This document shows, piece after piece, positions 11,803 through 23,409 of a stretch of DNA of 64,000 bases. The position numbers were made by a program, and so were the translations under genes. The first letter of the stretch is position 1. Each line of letters opens with the position of its first letter. The notes under the pieces are model-generated. The model was not told the DNA's origin, did not search any database, and was given only the letters and a program-made list of their open reading frames with translations. This DNA comes from Papaver somniferum (Eukaryota; Streptophyta; Magnoliopsida; Ranunculales; Papaveraceae). The stretch spans positions 101,496,279 to 101,560,278 of the forward strand of contig NC_039361.1 in assembly GCF_003573695.1 (NCBI RefSeq). Reading direction: 5' to 3'.

Positions 11803-13705
11803 TGAAAATGAGAGGGTACCAAGTAAACCATCATCTTTTTCGTTTGGCAACCTATATGGACAAAACTTTGTACAATTATAAGTATATCTAAATTAAAGAT
11901 CCTTGAATAATATCAAATAGAGTTTTTTTCTTTCTCTTCCACAATCAGTATGTCTAGACTGATAAATCCGCGAAACTAATTGTATAAATGAATTCTTGGG
12001 AGATTTCACAAGTCAATATCCAAAATAAATCTAGTTGTATGGACAATCTCACAAGTTGGTTATATAAACTTAAAACAATACCAACTTTTTCGTTCGGAAA
12101 ACTGTATGGATAAAACCCAAGACAGACGCAAGCAGACCAACTTAATGATCCTGGACAATGTGTATATAGAGTTTATATACCTATATCTTATAATCAGAAA
12201 GTCTAGACAATGGAGTCAGTGAACCTGATTGTTAAGAAGAGTACTTGGACGATCCCAAAAATCAATATCTAAGATCAATAGTCGTTTCCAAATAATCCAA
12301 TCGGAATTCTTCCAAGTATTAAACTTGTTATCTATGTTTCAAGATACAAATTTTATAAGAACGAGTCTTTAATCAATCACAATTAACATGGACGTATCTA
12401 CTAAGATTGAATATACTACTTGTGTAAATCCAATTATAAAGATAAACAATATAATGCGGAAAGGAAAAAAACACAAGACACCAGAAGTTTTGTGAATGAG
12501 GAAGCCGCAATAGCAGAAAAACCTTGGGACCTCGTCCATATTTGAACACCAAATTGTATTAAGCCGCCACTTAGGGCAGGAATATAGTTGAGACTGAATC
12601 CACCCTTCAAGCAATTCAGTTACATTCGTGTTCCTTACATCTCTTTAATCTCACAAGGCGCTACCCTGTTGATTCCCTTAGCTGACGTCCTTTACAGCCC
12701 CAGAGTTGCTTCAACCTAAGTGAAGACTTTTGATACCAATCTGCCTCTAACAGATAAACCTATTTGATTTCTTTAGATCAAAGATCAAGGATTGGAAATC
12801 TATTTGTAATATACAAAGCTAGCAAACATCACAATCCGAAAGACTTACCTTAGTTAACTGAGAAGCCTGGATCTTTAACCACCGCCCAAGAACAATCTTG
12901 AACTAATTAATTAAAAGAAGTTTTCATATATCTATCTCGAGGAATCACAAAGCCTGAAACGAAGAGAACTTTGTGATTTTTATCTATCTTACCTGAAAGA
13001 GGTTACGAAAACCTCGATAATATACCAACAAGTTCAGGATACACGAACTATCAAGATAAAAGATAGTCGGACCTGGCCTCACGAATCCCCAAAGCGAAGT
13101 CTTTTCGTACACCTAATTATGTTTCTCGGTGGAATCCTAGGTGAATAGAGGACGACTCTAGCAATCAACTAGGATATAAATTGTCAAGGATTTAATTTTC
13201 TAGTTGAAAGAGCGTATCTATCTATAGATGTTCAAGACTGAGAGTTGCTTAGCTTGAGATTCAATCCAAACACTTTCTCTGTTTAGATGAAAATTTAATT
13301 AAGATTTCAATTAAGCATGTGAGAATTAATCTTGAAATCGGATACAAATATATACACAGTGGTCCGGTTACGGAACCGTGTACAATGACCGTTCTGTGGA
13401 AAATATGCCTTATGAACTATAAGAAATTAGATGTTCATTTAAATACCTATGAAATCAATCATGATGTAAATACACAAGTGTTTTAGTGATTAATGGTGTC
13501 TTATAGATGTTTACGAGAGTCATAGCAATGCTAAACATATTTGAAAAATAAGTATTTAAGCATCTGCTAATGTTTTACTGGGACCGTTGGTGAAACGGTT
13601 CGTGAACAGTAGGCATAGTTCACGAGTCAGGATGCAACGGTTCGTGAACCGGGTTCGCCAAACCTACTCGGCTCAAGAACTCAGATGAACACGGTTTGTG
13701 AACCG
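11803..13705 (-). repeat. Relic J: inverted, diverged A/B-family LTR
   Basis: On the minus strand the LTR end lies at 11803 (TGAAAATGAGAGGG on plus, against TGAAAAAGCGAGGG in element A), with the TATGGACAAAA and gaggaagccgca blocks in the expected order. The LTR-end region seems tandemly duplicated with a period of about 246 bp (11838 and 12084). The part at 13360-13705 holds several GGTTCGTGAACC-like palindromes. J is cut at 13705 by relic H; its upstream part was not found. Confidence 0.65.
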
Positions 13706-13826
13706 TGAAAAAGGTGAGGGTACTCAAATACACCACAATCTTTAAAATATCAACCTATAAGTCTGATACCAAGTGTGATCGTCTATGGAAAAATTCGAGA
13801 CAATACGAAAACTATGGTATTCACTT

Positions 13827-14114
13827 GTTCTAATTAGCAAAGGGGGAGTACATTATTTTGCAGAAAAGCCTCAGTTTCTAGGTAAGCTGGAAAACGAGGA
13901 TGATTTGTACTTTAGACTTTAAACAATTTGTAAGTCCTATTTAGCTACTTAGTTGACTTGGAATGTCTTGGCAACTGTTGTGTTAGTGGGCTTAGCATAA
14001 TGGGTTGTCCGTTTTTTGTTTTATTTTTTGTTTTTATGCCTTGAAAATTTCTTGGCCTTCTGTAATATGTAAATGATATTTTCAGTAATAAAATGTCATG
14101 ATTTAGAAAAAAAA
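13827..14114 (+). mobile_element. 5'-truncated LINE (L1-type) 3' tail
   Basis: A 288-bp insert ending in AATAAAATGTC, a few bases, then a run of A. It is flanked by a 13-bp direct repeat ATGGTATTCACTT (13814-13826 and 14115-14127). Poly(A), a variable-length target duplication and 5' truncation are the signature of target-primed reverse transcription. No coding part remains; it is 3' UTR only. It interrupts LTR relic H, so it is younger than H. A SINE-like origin cannot be fully excluded, but no tRNA-like promoter boxes are seen. Confidence 0.8.
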
Positions 14115-14397
14115 ATGGTATTCACTTTGTGTGATCGTCTATGGATATGAAATCGATACAATACGACAACAAAGTGATCACTTGATAATAGGTACGGTGT
14201 TAAGCCGAAATGTTATAGGATCAATATCAAGTGACAAGGATTAACGTACGTGTGTAATTTACTTAATTATAATAACAATTATAATGCGGAAATAAAGTAT
14301 ATGACACAACAAAAATTTTTTAACGATGAAACCGCAAATGCAGAAAAACCCCGGGACCTAGTCCATTTTTTAATACTCTCAGTATTAAGTTGCTATA

Positions 14398-15968
14398 TGA
14401 TTAATGATTTTTTTGTGGGTTGTAGTAATGAGGTTCAAACTCTCGGACTTGTGAAGGATAATTTTTTAGACTTAATAGAAAATAAATATATACAAAAAAT
14501 ATTAACAATGGTGAGAGGAACTGGGACTAATGATTCGGCCAATCTTCATAAAATAGGGCTCAATGAATTATTCTCGACAATAATCGCTCAAAACATAAGT
14601 TATATGGACTCTTATTTTGCCAAAGTAGATTCTCAAAAAAATTGATTGTAAATGTTAAGCATGGAACATCAAATCACCTAAGCTAAGCATGGCCCATCTA
14701 ATCAAATAACACCCAATTTAATCAAATCATATTTCAATTAATTTTTAATGCAAAAGTCTTAAAAAGAATTAATTAAATTACCCATGTATGAATCTCGGCC
14801 TCCTCCGTCGTCCCAGTGTTGGGGTTTCACTCATCATAGTAAAAATGCTCTCAAAATAATTATTTATGGCTCAAAAATGGTTCACAGTGATGAAATAAAG
14901 AGAAAATGATGAAAATCGGGTGTTTGCAACGTTTATAATTGTTGCAAACACCGTTACAAAGAACGATAAAAGAATATTGTTGTTGTCTGCGTAGCTGACT
15001 ACGACCCACAGGAACTGGTCGTTGTCACTGTTGAAGAACGACGGTTTTTGGCTATCTGTTCTTCGTGTTCTTCATCTTCATCGATGGCAGCAGCAGCAAC
15101 AGATAAAAATGGTGGATTCTTCCTCTGCAGCGCTCTCCTCTCTACTCCCAACTCTCGACCTCCAACTCTCCACCCCTCTCTTGTACCTTGATAAATATAT
15201 TTATACTCCTAATCCTCATTTAATCACGCCATATCTCCCAAATAATCTTCATTTATCAATATTATTCTCCACGGCCAAAGTTTCCATTTTTTGATTTTCC
15301 ACGCGCATGCAGCTGTATTTCTTTCCCTCTATACCTTCTTCACGCTACATAATATCGATTAACTCTTCCAAACACGTGCAGTACACGTTTAAATTCCTCA
15401 CAACCCGTGCAAGCTCATGTTTTTCCTCTAACTCCCTGTTTGGATTAAAACCAAGTTATCTAGCCAAATTCGATCGAAACAAACACCCATAATAGGTTTG
15501 TTAGGACATATCACAACTACCCATGAAGTTTCAGCCCTTTAGTCTACCCAGAACTCCTTCAAACTTTGATCGAAAAATCACACAGTAGATGAGAACCGTT
15601 TTCCCGCCAAAATTCATTTTTTGAATTTTTGGGAAGAAGATGCCCTCCCCCTAATCCTCTACGGGTGTCCCTTTAGCACTTGCCTTATGGGGTGCAAATA
15701 GTAATTTTTTGGGCGTGAATAGTAAAAAAAAAATTGGGTTTCTCCGGCACATTTTTGGGGCGCTTTTAACACTCCTCCGGGGTGTTTCCTGGGTGCCTTT
15801 AGTACTTTATCCTGGGGGTGTAAAACACCACTTTTCGAGCCAATTTTGCCGCAAGAGTTTATTTCTCTAAAAATACCTACAAAGACATAAAATAACAAAA
15901 TAAATAGAAAATCGAGTACTAAAAATACATACAATTGAGACATATAAGACATATAAATGCGTCTATCA
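14398..15968 (-). repeat. 3' LTR of element G (1571 bp)
   Basis: Matches 20070-21622 almost base for base. A short AATTAATTAAATTACC-like piece near 14770 is absent from the other copy. The plus-strand ORFs at 15022-15294 and 15307-15492 occur in both LTRs and are antisense to the element; I do not call them genes. Confidence 0.9.
15198..15205 (-). promoter_or_regulatory. TATA box in element G 3' LTR
   Basis: TATAAATA on the minus strand, followed by a purine-rich GAGAGGGG leader. The same box is at 20852-20859 in the 5' LTR, which is the copy that would drive the element. Confidence 0.5.
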
Positions 15969-15982
15969 ACACCCCCAAACTT
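15969..15982 (-). other. Polypurine tract of element G
   Basis: AAGTTTGGGGGTGT on the minus strand, directly before the LTR start TGATAGACGC. Confidence 0.75.
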
Positions 15983-17303
15983 ATTATTTGCTAGTCCTCG
16001 AGCAAAACTAATATGGAAAATAAAATCTTAACTCACTAGGTGTCCCTAGTGACCGAGTTAATCTCGGGAGGGTTTACCAGAGGTGTACCTACAAAACCAA
16101 TACTCCAGACCCTAGCTGTCTACCCAGAACCTTGGAAGGCACTAAAGAATCTCCTTGGTTGGCATACAATCATTGACTATAGGAGGAAGTACCCTGATGC
16201 GAAATTCCAATTGTTGTACACGAGTTTGCACTCAAGGATACTAAAATTCATATAAAGTGACAGAGCTCTACTCAGATAGTTGCACTATGGACATCATATT
16301 CGGAGTCAAACTAATCATATGGATAGAAAAAAGAGATGGAAATAGAAAAATGTAGATGGTTTTGATGTTAACCAAATGATCGATGTTTCACATATCTGTC
16401 TGAAGGCCACTGCCAGAATGAACCTATCCTAATGGACTGAGATACCGGTCTGACTAATATCAACACAACTGGCATATACAAGGGAACCAGTGGTCAATAA
16501 CTTAAATCTAGATCAACAAACTGGCAAATACAAGGGAACCAGTAGTTGACTACACAGAACAATAACCATTTTTTTTTTTTAACTTAACGGCATGAATAGA
16601 TCTTTTTGATCCAAGCGCATGCTTCTTGTCAGCAGATTACACGATAATTCCCACGGGTCCTGCATTCCACGCTTGCTTAGGCGACGGAAACAGGGAGAAC
16701 ACACGCATATTGCTATCCAAGTGTTAATACTTATTCCGATTGGTCTAACTGGTCCGGTCTCTCTCTTTTTTTTTAGTAACTCAGTCACTCTAATTCACCC
16801 TAGCAATGGTAACAACTTGAATCGTGTGCCCCACCTAATCACTTAGAGAAACATAGTTTAAAATGAAAAAATAAAATGAAAAAAATAAATGAAAAGGACT
16901 CAACGAGATATGGTGCAACTATCATGTTATTTCTAACACCTGAGCTGTGTGCTTTTATGAATAGACTCTATAGATGTTTCCATCTAATCAGATTGGTTTC
17001 TCAACTCCTACAACCAAGATGCTTCCATCCACTTAGATTAGTTAGTGCCATCCTGAATACGCATAAATTTCTAGGCTCTGGAGTTTATTAATTGCAACTA
17101 AAAAGTTTCTCCCATACCGCCAAACTTAAATCTAACATTGTCCTCAATGTTCTAAAGATGAAATTAAAAGCATGAACAAGGAGAAACTGTTACCATTTGA
17201 AGCGAAAGAGTTAAGGAAAGATATTACCGTGTTGCATGAGCATGGGATACCTCCAAAGAAGTGCTAAGTTTAAAGTCTTCAGCCAGACTTAGGAAAGGAT
17301 TAG
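15983..17303 (-). other. Element G 3' interior without a recognisable gene
   Basis: Short ORFs on both strands only. A direct repeat AACTGGCA...ACAAGGGAACCAGT occurs twice (about 16469-16495 and 16519-16545). No pol motif was seen. Confidence 0.5.
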
Positions 17304-19019
17304 TCAACTCGAACCATAACGTAACAGTCGAAATAACTGTGGGTCTTCAAAACTAAATAGAGCTGACCAAAGGAAACTGTAATGAACCAAGAAAGTGAAC
17401 AAGACTAGCATGCCCTTACTTAGTTTCCTGATTAAGATATTTATATGTAATTGTGGTTCAGGTTCAGGTTCTAAGAAAGGGTCTAAATAAAATATTTTCA
17501 TTGGTTGCGTTTCTTCATAGGTGGGATCCGAATCATTAGGTCCTAGAGTCTGGAAAAACTCAAATATGATCTTAGAAGAGCACAATAATAACCTAAATAA
17601 CTGAGGATCCTATAAGTCAATAAGATTTGACTTACAAAATTGACCACAATGAGAGTAGTGGTCACTCTTAAGCAAATGTGTCGATTCTAATTTCCTAAAG
17701 CATTTAGGTTTAGTCTCACAACTTAATATTCGACACATTTGAAATATAAACGTTCCCACATTTGGAAGAAAACTATTTGGTGGGAAAACAAAGTCAATCT
17801 GGGTATCATAGCCTGGGAAAACCACATCAACCAGAGGATGGGTTTCTAACGACTGAACTTCTTCCTGGACATCATTAGGTTCGGGAAAACGTGTATGAAG
17901 ATAATCTTGTAAAATGGTTGAGGCACGTATGTCAAGTCCCAAGTGAGGGACTTTTATAAGAGTGAAGGCACATGGATGATAACCACCCCCAAACTTAGAA
18001 TTTTGGGTGTCTCTAGATAGACTAGCTACAATTTCCCTAATTTCTAGATCATCAAAATCCTGAAAATGGTCAATTGCTACTTGTAAATTATACTCAGGTG
18101 ATGCATCCTCACTCATATTTAAAATCTCTACGAGTTCATCTTCTTCGTCTAAGACTATTGTTTTTAAATCGCTAGACTCTAAAACATTATTCTCAGAATA
18201 AACTCGTTCCTTTAAATCATTATCGGCTTTGTAAACAGGAAATACTACATCGTCTAAAACGAGGGTATCTCTAGTCAAATCCTCGTCCTTTTGAATAGGT
18301 GAATAATTATTAAAATTATTTGGATTTGAACTAGAAATAATATTATCATTGTAAAGCTCAATTGGAGTAACCATTTCCTGATCACTATTCCTACATAAGT
18401 ATGATTCTTCATCAACACTATCCTCATCATAATAACATGAAAAAGATCGAACCTCATCAAAACAAGTAATGCTACCAATTCTATCCTTGTTATCTTGATT
18501 ATGTAAATAACTATCTTCATTCTCAAGGGTATTATTGGATACACTATATTTGCAATTCAAGTAATTTCAAGCAATTCTTTCGTTCGTCTCAGCTATCCGC
18601 TTGAGGTGGTCTTCTAAAGAAGGTTCACTTATTATTGTAGTTCTTTCGTCTATAATTATATTATTCATCTCAGCTAACTTACGCGTCGACTCAGCTAACT
18701 TCCTGAGGGACTCTTCTAAAGGAGGAATAGGAACAAAGGGATCATAAAAAGGACTACTTTTCAATAGTTTGATTGTATCCTCTAGAGACGAAGAACTAGT
18801 ACTATAATCTTCTTGCTCGTAAGACTGATGCATGTGTGGATAGTAATTGGGCTCACCAAGGTATGACCCATATCCTTCCAAAGGATGGCGTTCCCAACCA
18901 CTATTCCCAACATGGTCATAAAAAGGATGATGTCCATATTCAAATTCAGGTCGATACTCATTGTATTGGCTTCTATCATACCAGTTCGACATTCTTAATT
19001 GCAAGGGAATTCTACACAA
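17304..19019 (-). pseudogene. Element G main ORF, 572 codons with two in-frame stops
   Basis: Three reading-frame pieces (19019-18567, 18560-17610, 17585-17304) lie in one frame, separated by a TGA ending at 18567 and a TAG ending at 17610. The first 150 residues, whose likely true start is MSNWYDRSQ nine codons in, are Tyr/His/Pro-rich and end in repeated LRKLAES / LKRIAET heptad-like segments. The middle is acidic (Asp/Glu/Asn). The end has a hydrophobic HYSFLWSALFSFEDPQLFRL segment. The octamer DPQLFRLL occurs twice, just after the second stop and again at the end. I do not recognise the family; it takes the place of gag in a non-autonomous element. No zinc knuckle is visible. An alternative is a single ORF recently silenced by two nonsense mutations. 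Confidence 0.6.
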
Positions 19020-19829
19020 TCACAAACAAGGATGACTCGACCAAATCAAACCTACTGATTTCTAGCAAACAAAAAGCATGATGGCTCCACTTAGATTGTT
19101 TCTAGACCAGCTTCTAATCCTTCGAAAGGGAATTCGTTACAATTTAAGCAAACCCCTCTGGAATCAATCCGAGTCGAAGTAAGTTGAATTGAGGCGAGGG
19201 AAGCTCAGTGGAGCTTTAATACCCAAGGCCTCACCGCTATCACAAGGCGGCGCAATCACGCATTCAACTCACAGAAACCATCATGAACTTCGAAGTATGC
19301 TAAAAGAGTAACCAATATTTTTCGAACGACTTTCCTACTAAGCTCGTTACCCTATAGGTCTCGTTCTAGTCAAAATTTTAAGCTTAGGTTCGCGTTTGGT
19401 TTCGTTTTCCTAAAGCGGGCAAGAAGGGAGCGGTGATGAAATCCGAACCCTTATCTTGTATTGGCCAAGCCTTGCCCTTTACTAGGAATTTAAAAACAGT
19501 CCAAATTCGTCCTCAATCAATGAATCACCTTAAGGAATACAGTAACTCGCTTACAGGAGATTCGCGAGTGTTTCGATGGACTTACCTCCCGTACCAGACG
19601 GGGGATGAACCGTTGAAGTCGACTCGGGCCACGACTCCTATGTCATGTACGAACCCGAGGGGCCGAGATGATATAGTAATCGTCGTCCTTCCCTGCACAC
19701 AGTTTATATAATTTTTTTTTTAATAATACCCTTCCGTAGGGTTAAAAAAAGAATAAAGTCCAATTTTTTAAAGTCCAAAGTCCAAAATAAATAAATAAAA
19801 AATTACAGTTTTCCTCACACACTCTAAAA

Positions 19830-19864
19830 AAAAATTAAAAATTAAAAATTAAAAATTAAAAATT
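19830..19864 (-). repeat. (AAAAATT)5 microsatellite in the element G leader
   Basis: Five consecutive 7-bp units within an A-rich tract between the main ORF and the primer-binding site of element G. Confidence 0.85.
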
Positions 19865-20050
19865 AAATCCTAAAATTGTCCTTTTTTCTTCTCTTTTCGC
19901 TTTTCGCTTTAAGCTTTTTCCTCTCCAAGTCCTTAGTGCTCCACTTCGAACCTGTAAATCAAAGAAAAAAAAGACAAAGTAAAAAGGAACAAATAATAAA
20001 AAAAAAATATAAACCTAAAAAAAAAATAAAAAAAAATCTATATACAAGTC

Positions 20051-20067
20051 CGCGTCGGCGGCGCCAA
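20051..20067 (-). other. Primer-binding site of element G
   Basis: TGGCGCCGCCGACGCGG on the minus strand, two bases after the end of the 5' LTR. Resembles the TGGCGCC sites of gypsy-type elements; the exact tRNA is not assigned. Confidence 0.7.
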
Positions 20068-20069
20068 AA

Positions 20070-21622
20070 TGATTAATGATTTTTTTGTGGGTTGTATTAA
20101 TGAGGTTCAAACTCTCGGACTTGTGAAGGATAATTTTTTAGACTTAATAGAAAATAAATATATACAAAAAATATTAACAACGGTGAGAGGAACTGGGACT
20201 AATGATTCGACCAATCTTCATAAAATAGGGCTCAATGAATTATTCTCGACAATAATCGCTCAAAACATAAGTTATATGGACTCTTATTTTTCCAAAGTAG
20301 ATTCTCAAAAAATTGATTGTAAATGTTAAGCATGGAACATCAAATCACCTAAGCTAAGCATGACCCATCTAATCAAATAACACCCAATTTAATCAAATCA
20401 TATTTAAATTAATTTTTAATGCAAAAGTCTTAAAAAGATGTATGAAGCTCGGCCTCCTCCGTCGTCCCAGTGTTGGGGTTTAACTCATCATAGTAAAAAT
20501 GCTCTCAAAATAATTATTTATGGCTCAAAAATGGTTCACAGTGATGAAATAAAGAGAAAATGATGAAAATCGGGTGTTTGCAACGTTTATAATTGTTGCA
20601 AACACCGTTACAAAGAACGATAAAAGAATACTGCTGTTGTCTGCGTAGCTGACTACGACCCACAGGAACTGGTCGTTGTCACTGTTGAAGAACGACGGTT
20701 TTTGGCTATCTGTTCTTCGTGTTCTTCATCTTCATCAATGGCAGCAGCAGCAACAGAGAAAAATGGTGGATTCTTCCTCTGCAGCGCTCTCCTCTCTACT
20801 CCCAACTCTCGACCTCCAACTCTCCACCCCTCTCTTGTACCTTGATAAATATATTTATACTCCTAATCCTCATTTAATCACGCCATATCTCCCAGATAAT
20901 CTTCATTTATCAATATTATCCTCCACGGCCAAAGTTTCCATTTTTTGATCTTCCATGCGCATGCAGCTGTATTTCTTTCCCTCTATACCTTCTTCACGCT
21001 ACATAATATCGATTAACTCTTGCAAACACGTGCAGTACACGTTTAAATTCCTCACAACCCGTGCAAGCTCATGTTTTTCCTCTAACTCCCTGTTTGGATT
21101 AAAACCAAGTTATCTAGCCAAATTCGATCGAAACAAACACCCATAATAGGTTTGTTAGGACATATCACAACTACCCATGAAGTTTCAGCCCTTTAGTCTA
21201 CCCAGAACTCCTTCAAACTTTGATCGAAAAATCACACAGTAGATGAGAACCGTTTTCCCGCCAAAATTCATTTTTTGAATTTTTGGGAAGAAGATGCCCT
21301 CCCCCTAATCCTCTACGGGTGTCCCTTTAGCACTTGCCTTATGGGGTGCAAATAGTAATTTTTTGGGCGTGAATAGTAATTTTTTTTTTGGATTTCTCCG
21401 GTACATTTTTGGGGCGCTTTTAACACTCCTCCGGGGTGTTTCTTGGGTGCCTTTAGTACTTTATCCTGGGGGTGTAAAACACCACTTTTCGAGCCAATTT
21501 TGCCGCAAGAGTTTATTTCTCTAAAAATACCTACAAAGACATAAAATAACAAAATAAATAGAAAATCGAGTACTAACAATACATACAATTGAGACATATT
21601 AGACACATAAATGCGTCTATCA
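20070..21622 (-). repeat. 5' LTR of element G (1553 bp)
   Basis: Partner of 14398-15968; starts TGATAGACGC (at 21622 on the minus strand) and ends ATTAATCA (at 20070). TATA box at 20852-20859. Confidence 0.9.
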
Positions 21623-22988
21623 CTATACAAAATCTAATACCAACTTCGTATAGTTGAGACCAAGTAGATTGCCCCTAGATACTTAGTTTTCTCAGTATCC
21701 CCGCTCCTTTGACTTCTAGAGTCACGCGCGTGAATCACTAATCCTTTAGATCATATTCCAAACAGTAAAGGATAAAAAAAATTTGTAACCACTCTATTCA
21801 ATCTTGGTAATAAGATATTATAAGTCGTTGACAAAGGCTCTTCTGTTCAATCTAATAAACTTCTTTGTATGGTTAGATCAATCTAAACTTTGACTACCGA
21901 AATAATCAAACTCTAGATTTGCAATCAATCAATATAGCTCTCAAAGAGAAATTATAAAGTGATGCCGATCTTACGCAACTAGCCAATCAAGTCTATCAAA
22001 GATACACACGATTCTAGTTGGATCCTAGCCGATCAAGGTTTGTGCACACAATTCACAAGATACAAAAACTAATAAGAAAAACTTCGCCCATCTTCAGATC
22101 TTAGTTTGTCTTCAATAATAACCTGCACAACACCACTTGAATCCTCTTGTGATCAATCACACACAAAACAGAGTCTGTTAACAACGGATTATCACAAGAT
22201 GTCTTTAGATCCGAAAATGGTTTTAAAGATCCCGTCAATAATTTGATCTAGTTCGAGTGAGCCTTATATCAGAAGAGAAGGTTCTCAAGAATAAACAAAC
22301 TAGGTGCAATCAAAGTTTCAACAATCTTTAGCCAATCAAATCAATAATTGGAAACTACAATAAGAATGCAATTATCTAGTTTCCCACCAAAGGTACTCAT
22401 AGAGCTTCTTGATCCCACAGAAGTCTTTAAACGAGAGGTCGTAAGAGATTTCGCCTAATTAGGGTACTTTCCTCTCCAGATAGACGACTCCATCAGAAAC
22501 AACAAGAATGAAATTTGCCTGGCTCTTAAGATAGTTTGTAAGAAATGAAAAATCGAGTATTTATACACCAAGGTTGTTTAGACAACAAGGAAATTCCAAA
22601 ACCAAAAATATTCTCAAGATATTCAGATTAAAGTACCAAATATAAGTTTTTCTATTTTCAATTAATTACCAAACCATATTTCCGAAAACTCTCATAGAAA
22701 ACTTATATTATTAGTCTAGCACATTAAATAATAATATTTTCCGGAGGATATGCTTTAATTGTTGGTAATTAAACATATATTATGAAAATCATAATTAAAT
22801 TCTTTTCAATTTTTCAGACCTAGGATCACCTTGAGTATCAAGGAATATCTTTGAACAATTAATGATAAGAGTTATGTACATGTTCAAATAATGTCGACAT
22901 CTAGAAGTTTCTTAAGAAACCTTAATTTCAAGCTTCACACTAAAGATAAAGAGATATGTGAATATTCGAAACTCGGTTTTTATCCTTG

Positions 22989-23345
22989 GGATCAGTTGTA
23001 CCAACCTCACAATGTAAGTTGTGATCGGTTATACCATGTTTCCTAAACCAGGTTGTGACCGGTTACACCTTGCTGCCCAAAGGTAGCTTGTGATCGGTTA
23101 CACCTTACTTATCGGGTTATCTTGTGATCTGTTACACCTTGGTTCCCAGAGAAACTTCTGGCCGGTTACAACTAACTTCCCATATTAAATTGTGACCGGT
23201 TACACCATGCTTCCAAAAGGTAGCTTGTGACCGATTACAACTAACTTCCCAATGTAGCTTGTGACCGGTTACACCATGCTTCACAAAGTATCTTGTGACC
23301 GATTACAACATGCTACATCATATAGGCTATGATCGGTTATACCTC
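22989..23345 (-). repeat. 34-bp-period array in relic H (about 11 units)
   Basis: GTGACCGGTTACACC-type cores at 22989, 23021, 23055, 23090, 23124, 23158, 23192, 23227, 23261, 23295 and 23329: steps of 32-35, mostly 34. The core GTGACCGGTTAC is close to its own reverse complement. Same place in the LTR and same period as the relic K array, but different sequence between cores. Confidence 0.85.
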
Positions 23346-23409
23346 AAATCTCAACAAGTTAGAATTGGTTCTACTTTATCATCTTATATTCGTGTTTCGG
23401 GGTAAAAAC

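Larger units (their letters stand above)
14398..21622 (-). mobile_element. Element G: complete non-autonomous LTR element, minus strand
   Basis: Two nearly identical LTRs (14398-15968 and 20070-21622) start TGATAGACGC and end ATTAATCA on the minus strand. The target duplication CTATA is perfect (14393-14397 and 21623-21627). A TGGCGCCGCC primer-binding site follows the 5' LTR and a G-rich polypurine tract precedes the 3' LTR. The interior of 4.1 kb has one long disrupted ORF and no pol. The TGGCGCC site is typical of Ty3/gypsy elements, so G is probably a gypsy-derived non-autonomous element. It inserted into LTR relic H and is probably fairly recent, judging by LTR similarity. Confidence 0.9.
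13706..23400 (-). repeat. Relic H: inverted D/E-family LTR, split by a LINE tail and element G
   Basis: LTR parts are 13706-13813, 14128-14392 and 21628 to about 23400. On the minus strand the order is: an array (22989-23345), a GGCGAAATCTCTTA block (about 22445), the ATACGAAGTTGG block (about 21640), then the GACTAGGTCCCGGGG block (about 14350), CATAGACGATCACAC, and an LTR end at 13706. This is the order in element D (56100-57969) and element E. It was inserted in relic J. The LTR start (TGTTAG) was not found on the right, so the upstream part is lost or too diverged. Confidence 0.7.

Noticed and set aside
15022..15492. Plus-strand ORFs repeated at 20676-21146
   Set aside because: They lie in both LTRs of element G, antisense to it, so their conservation follows from the LTR pair. 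The region is the R/U5 leader downstream of the TATA box.
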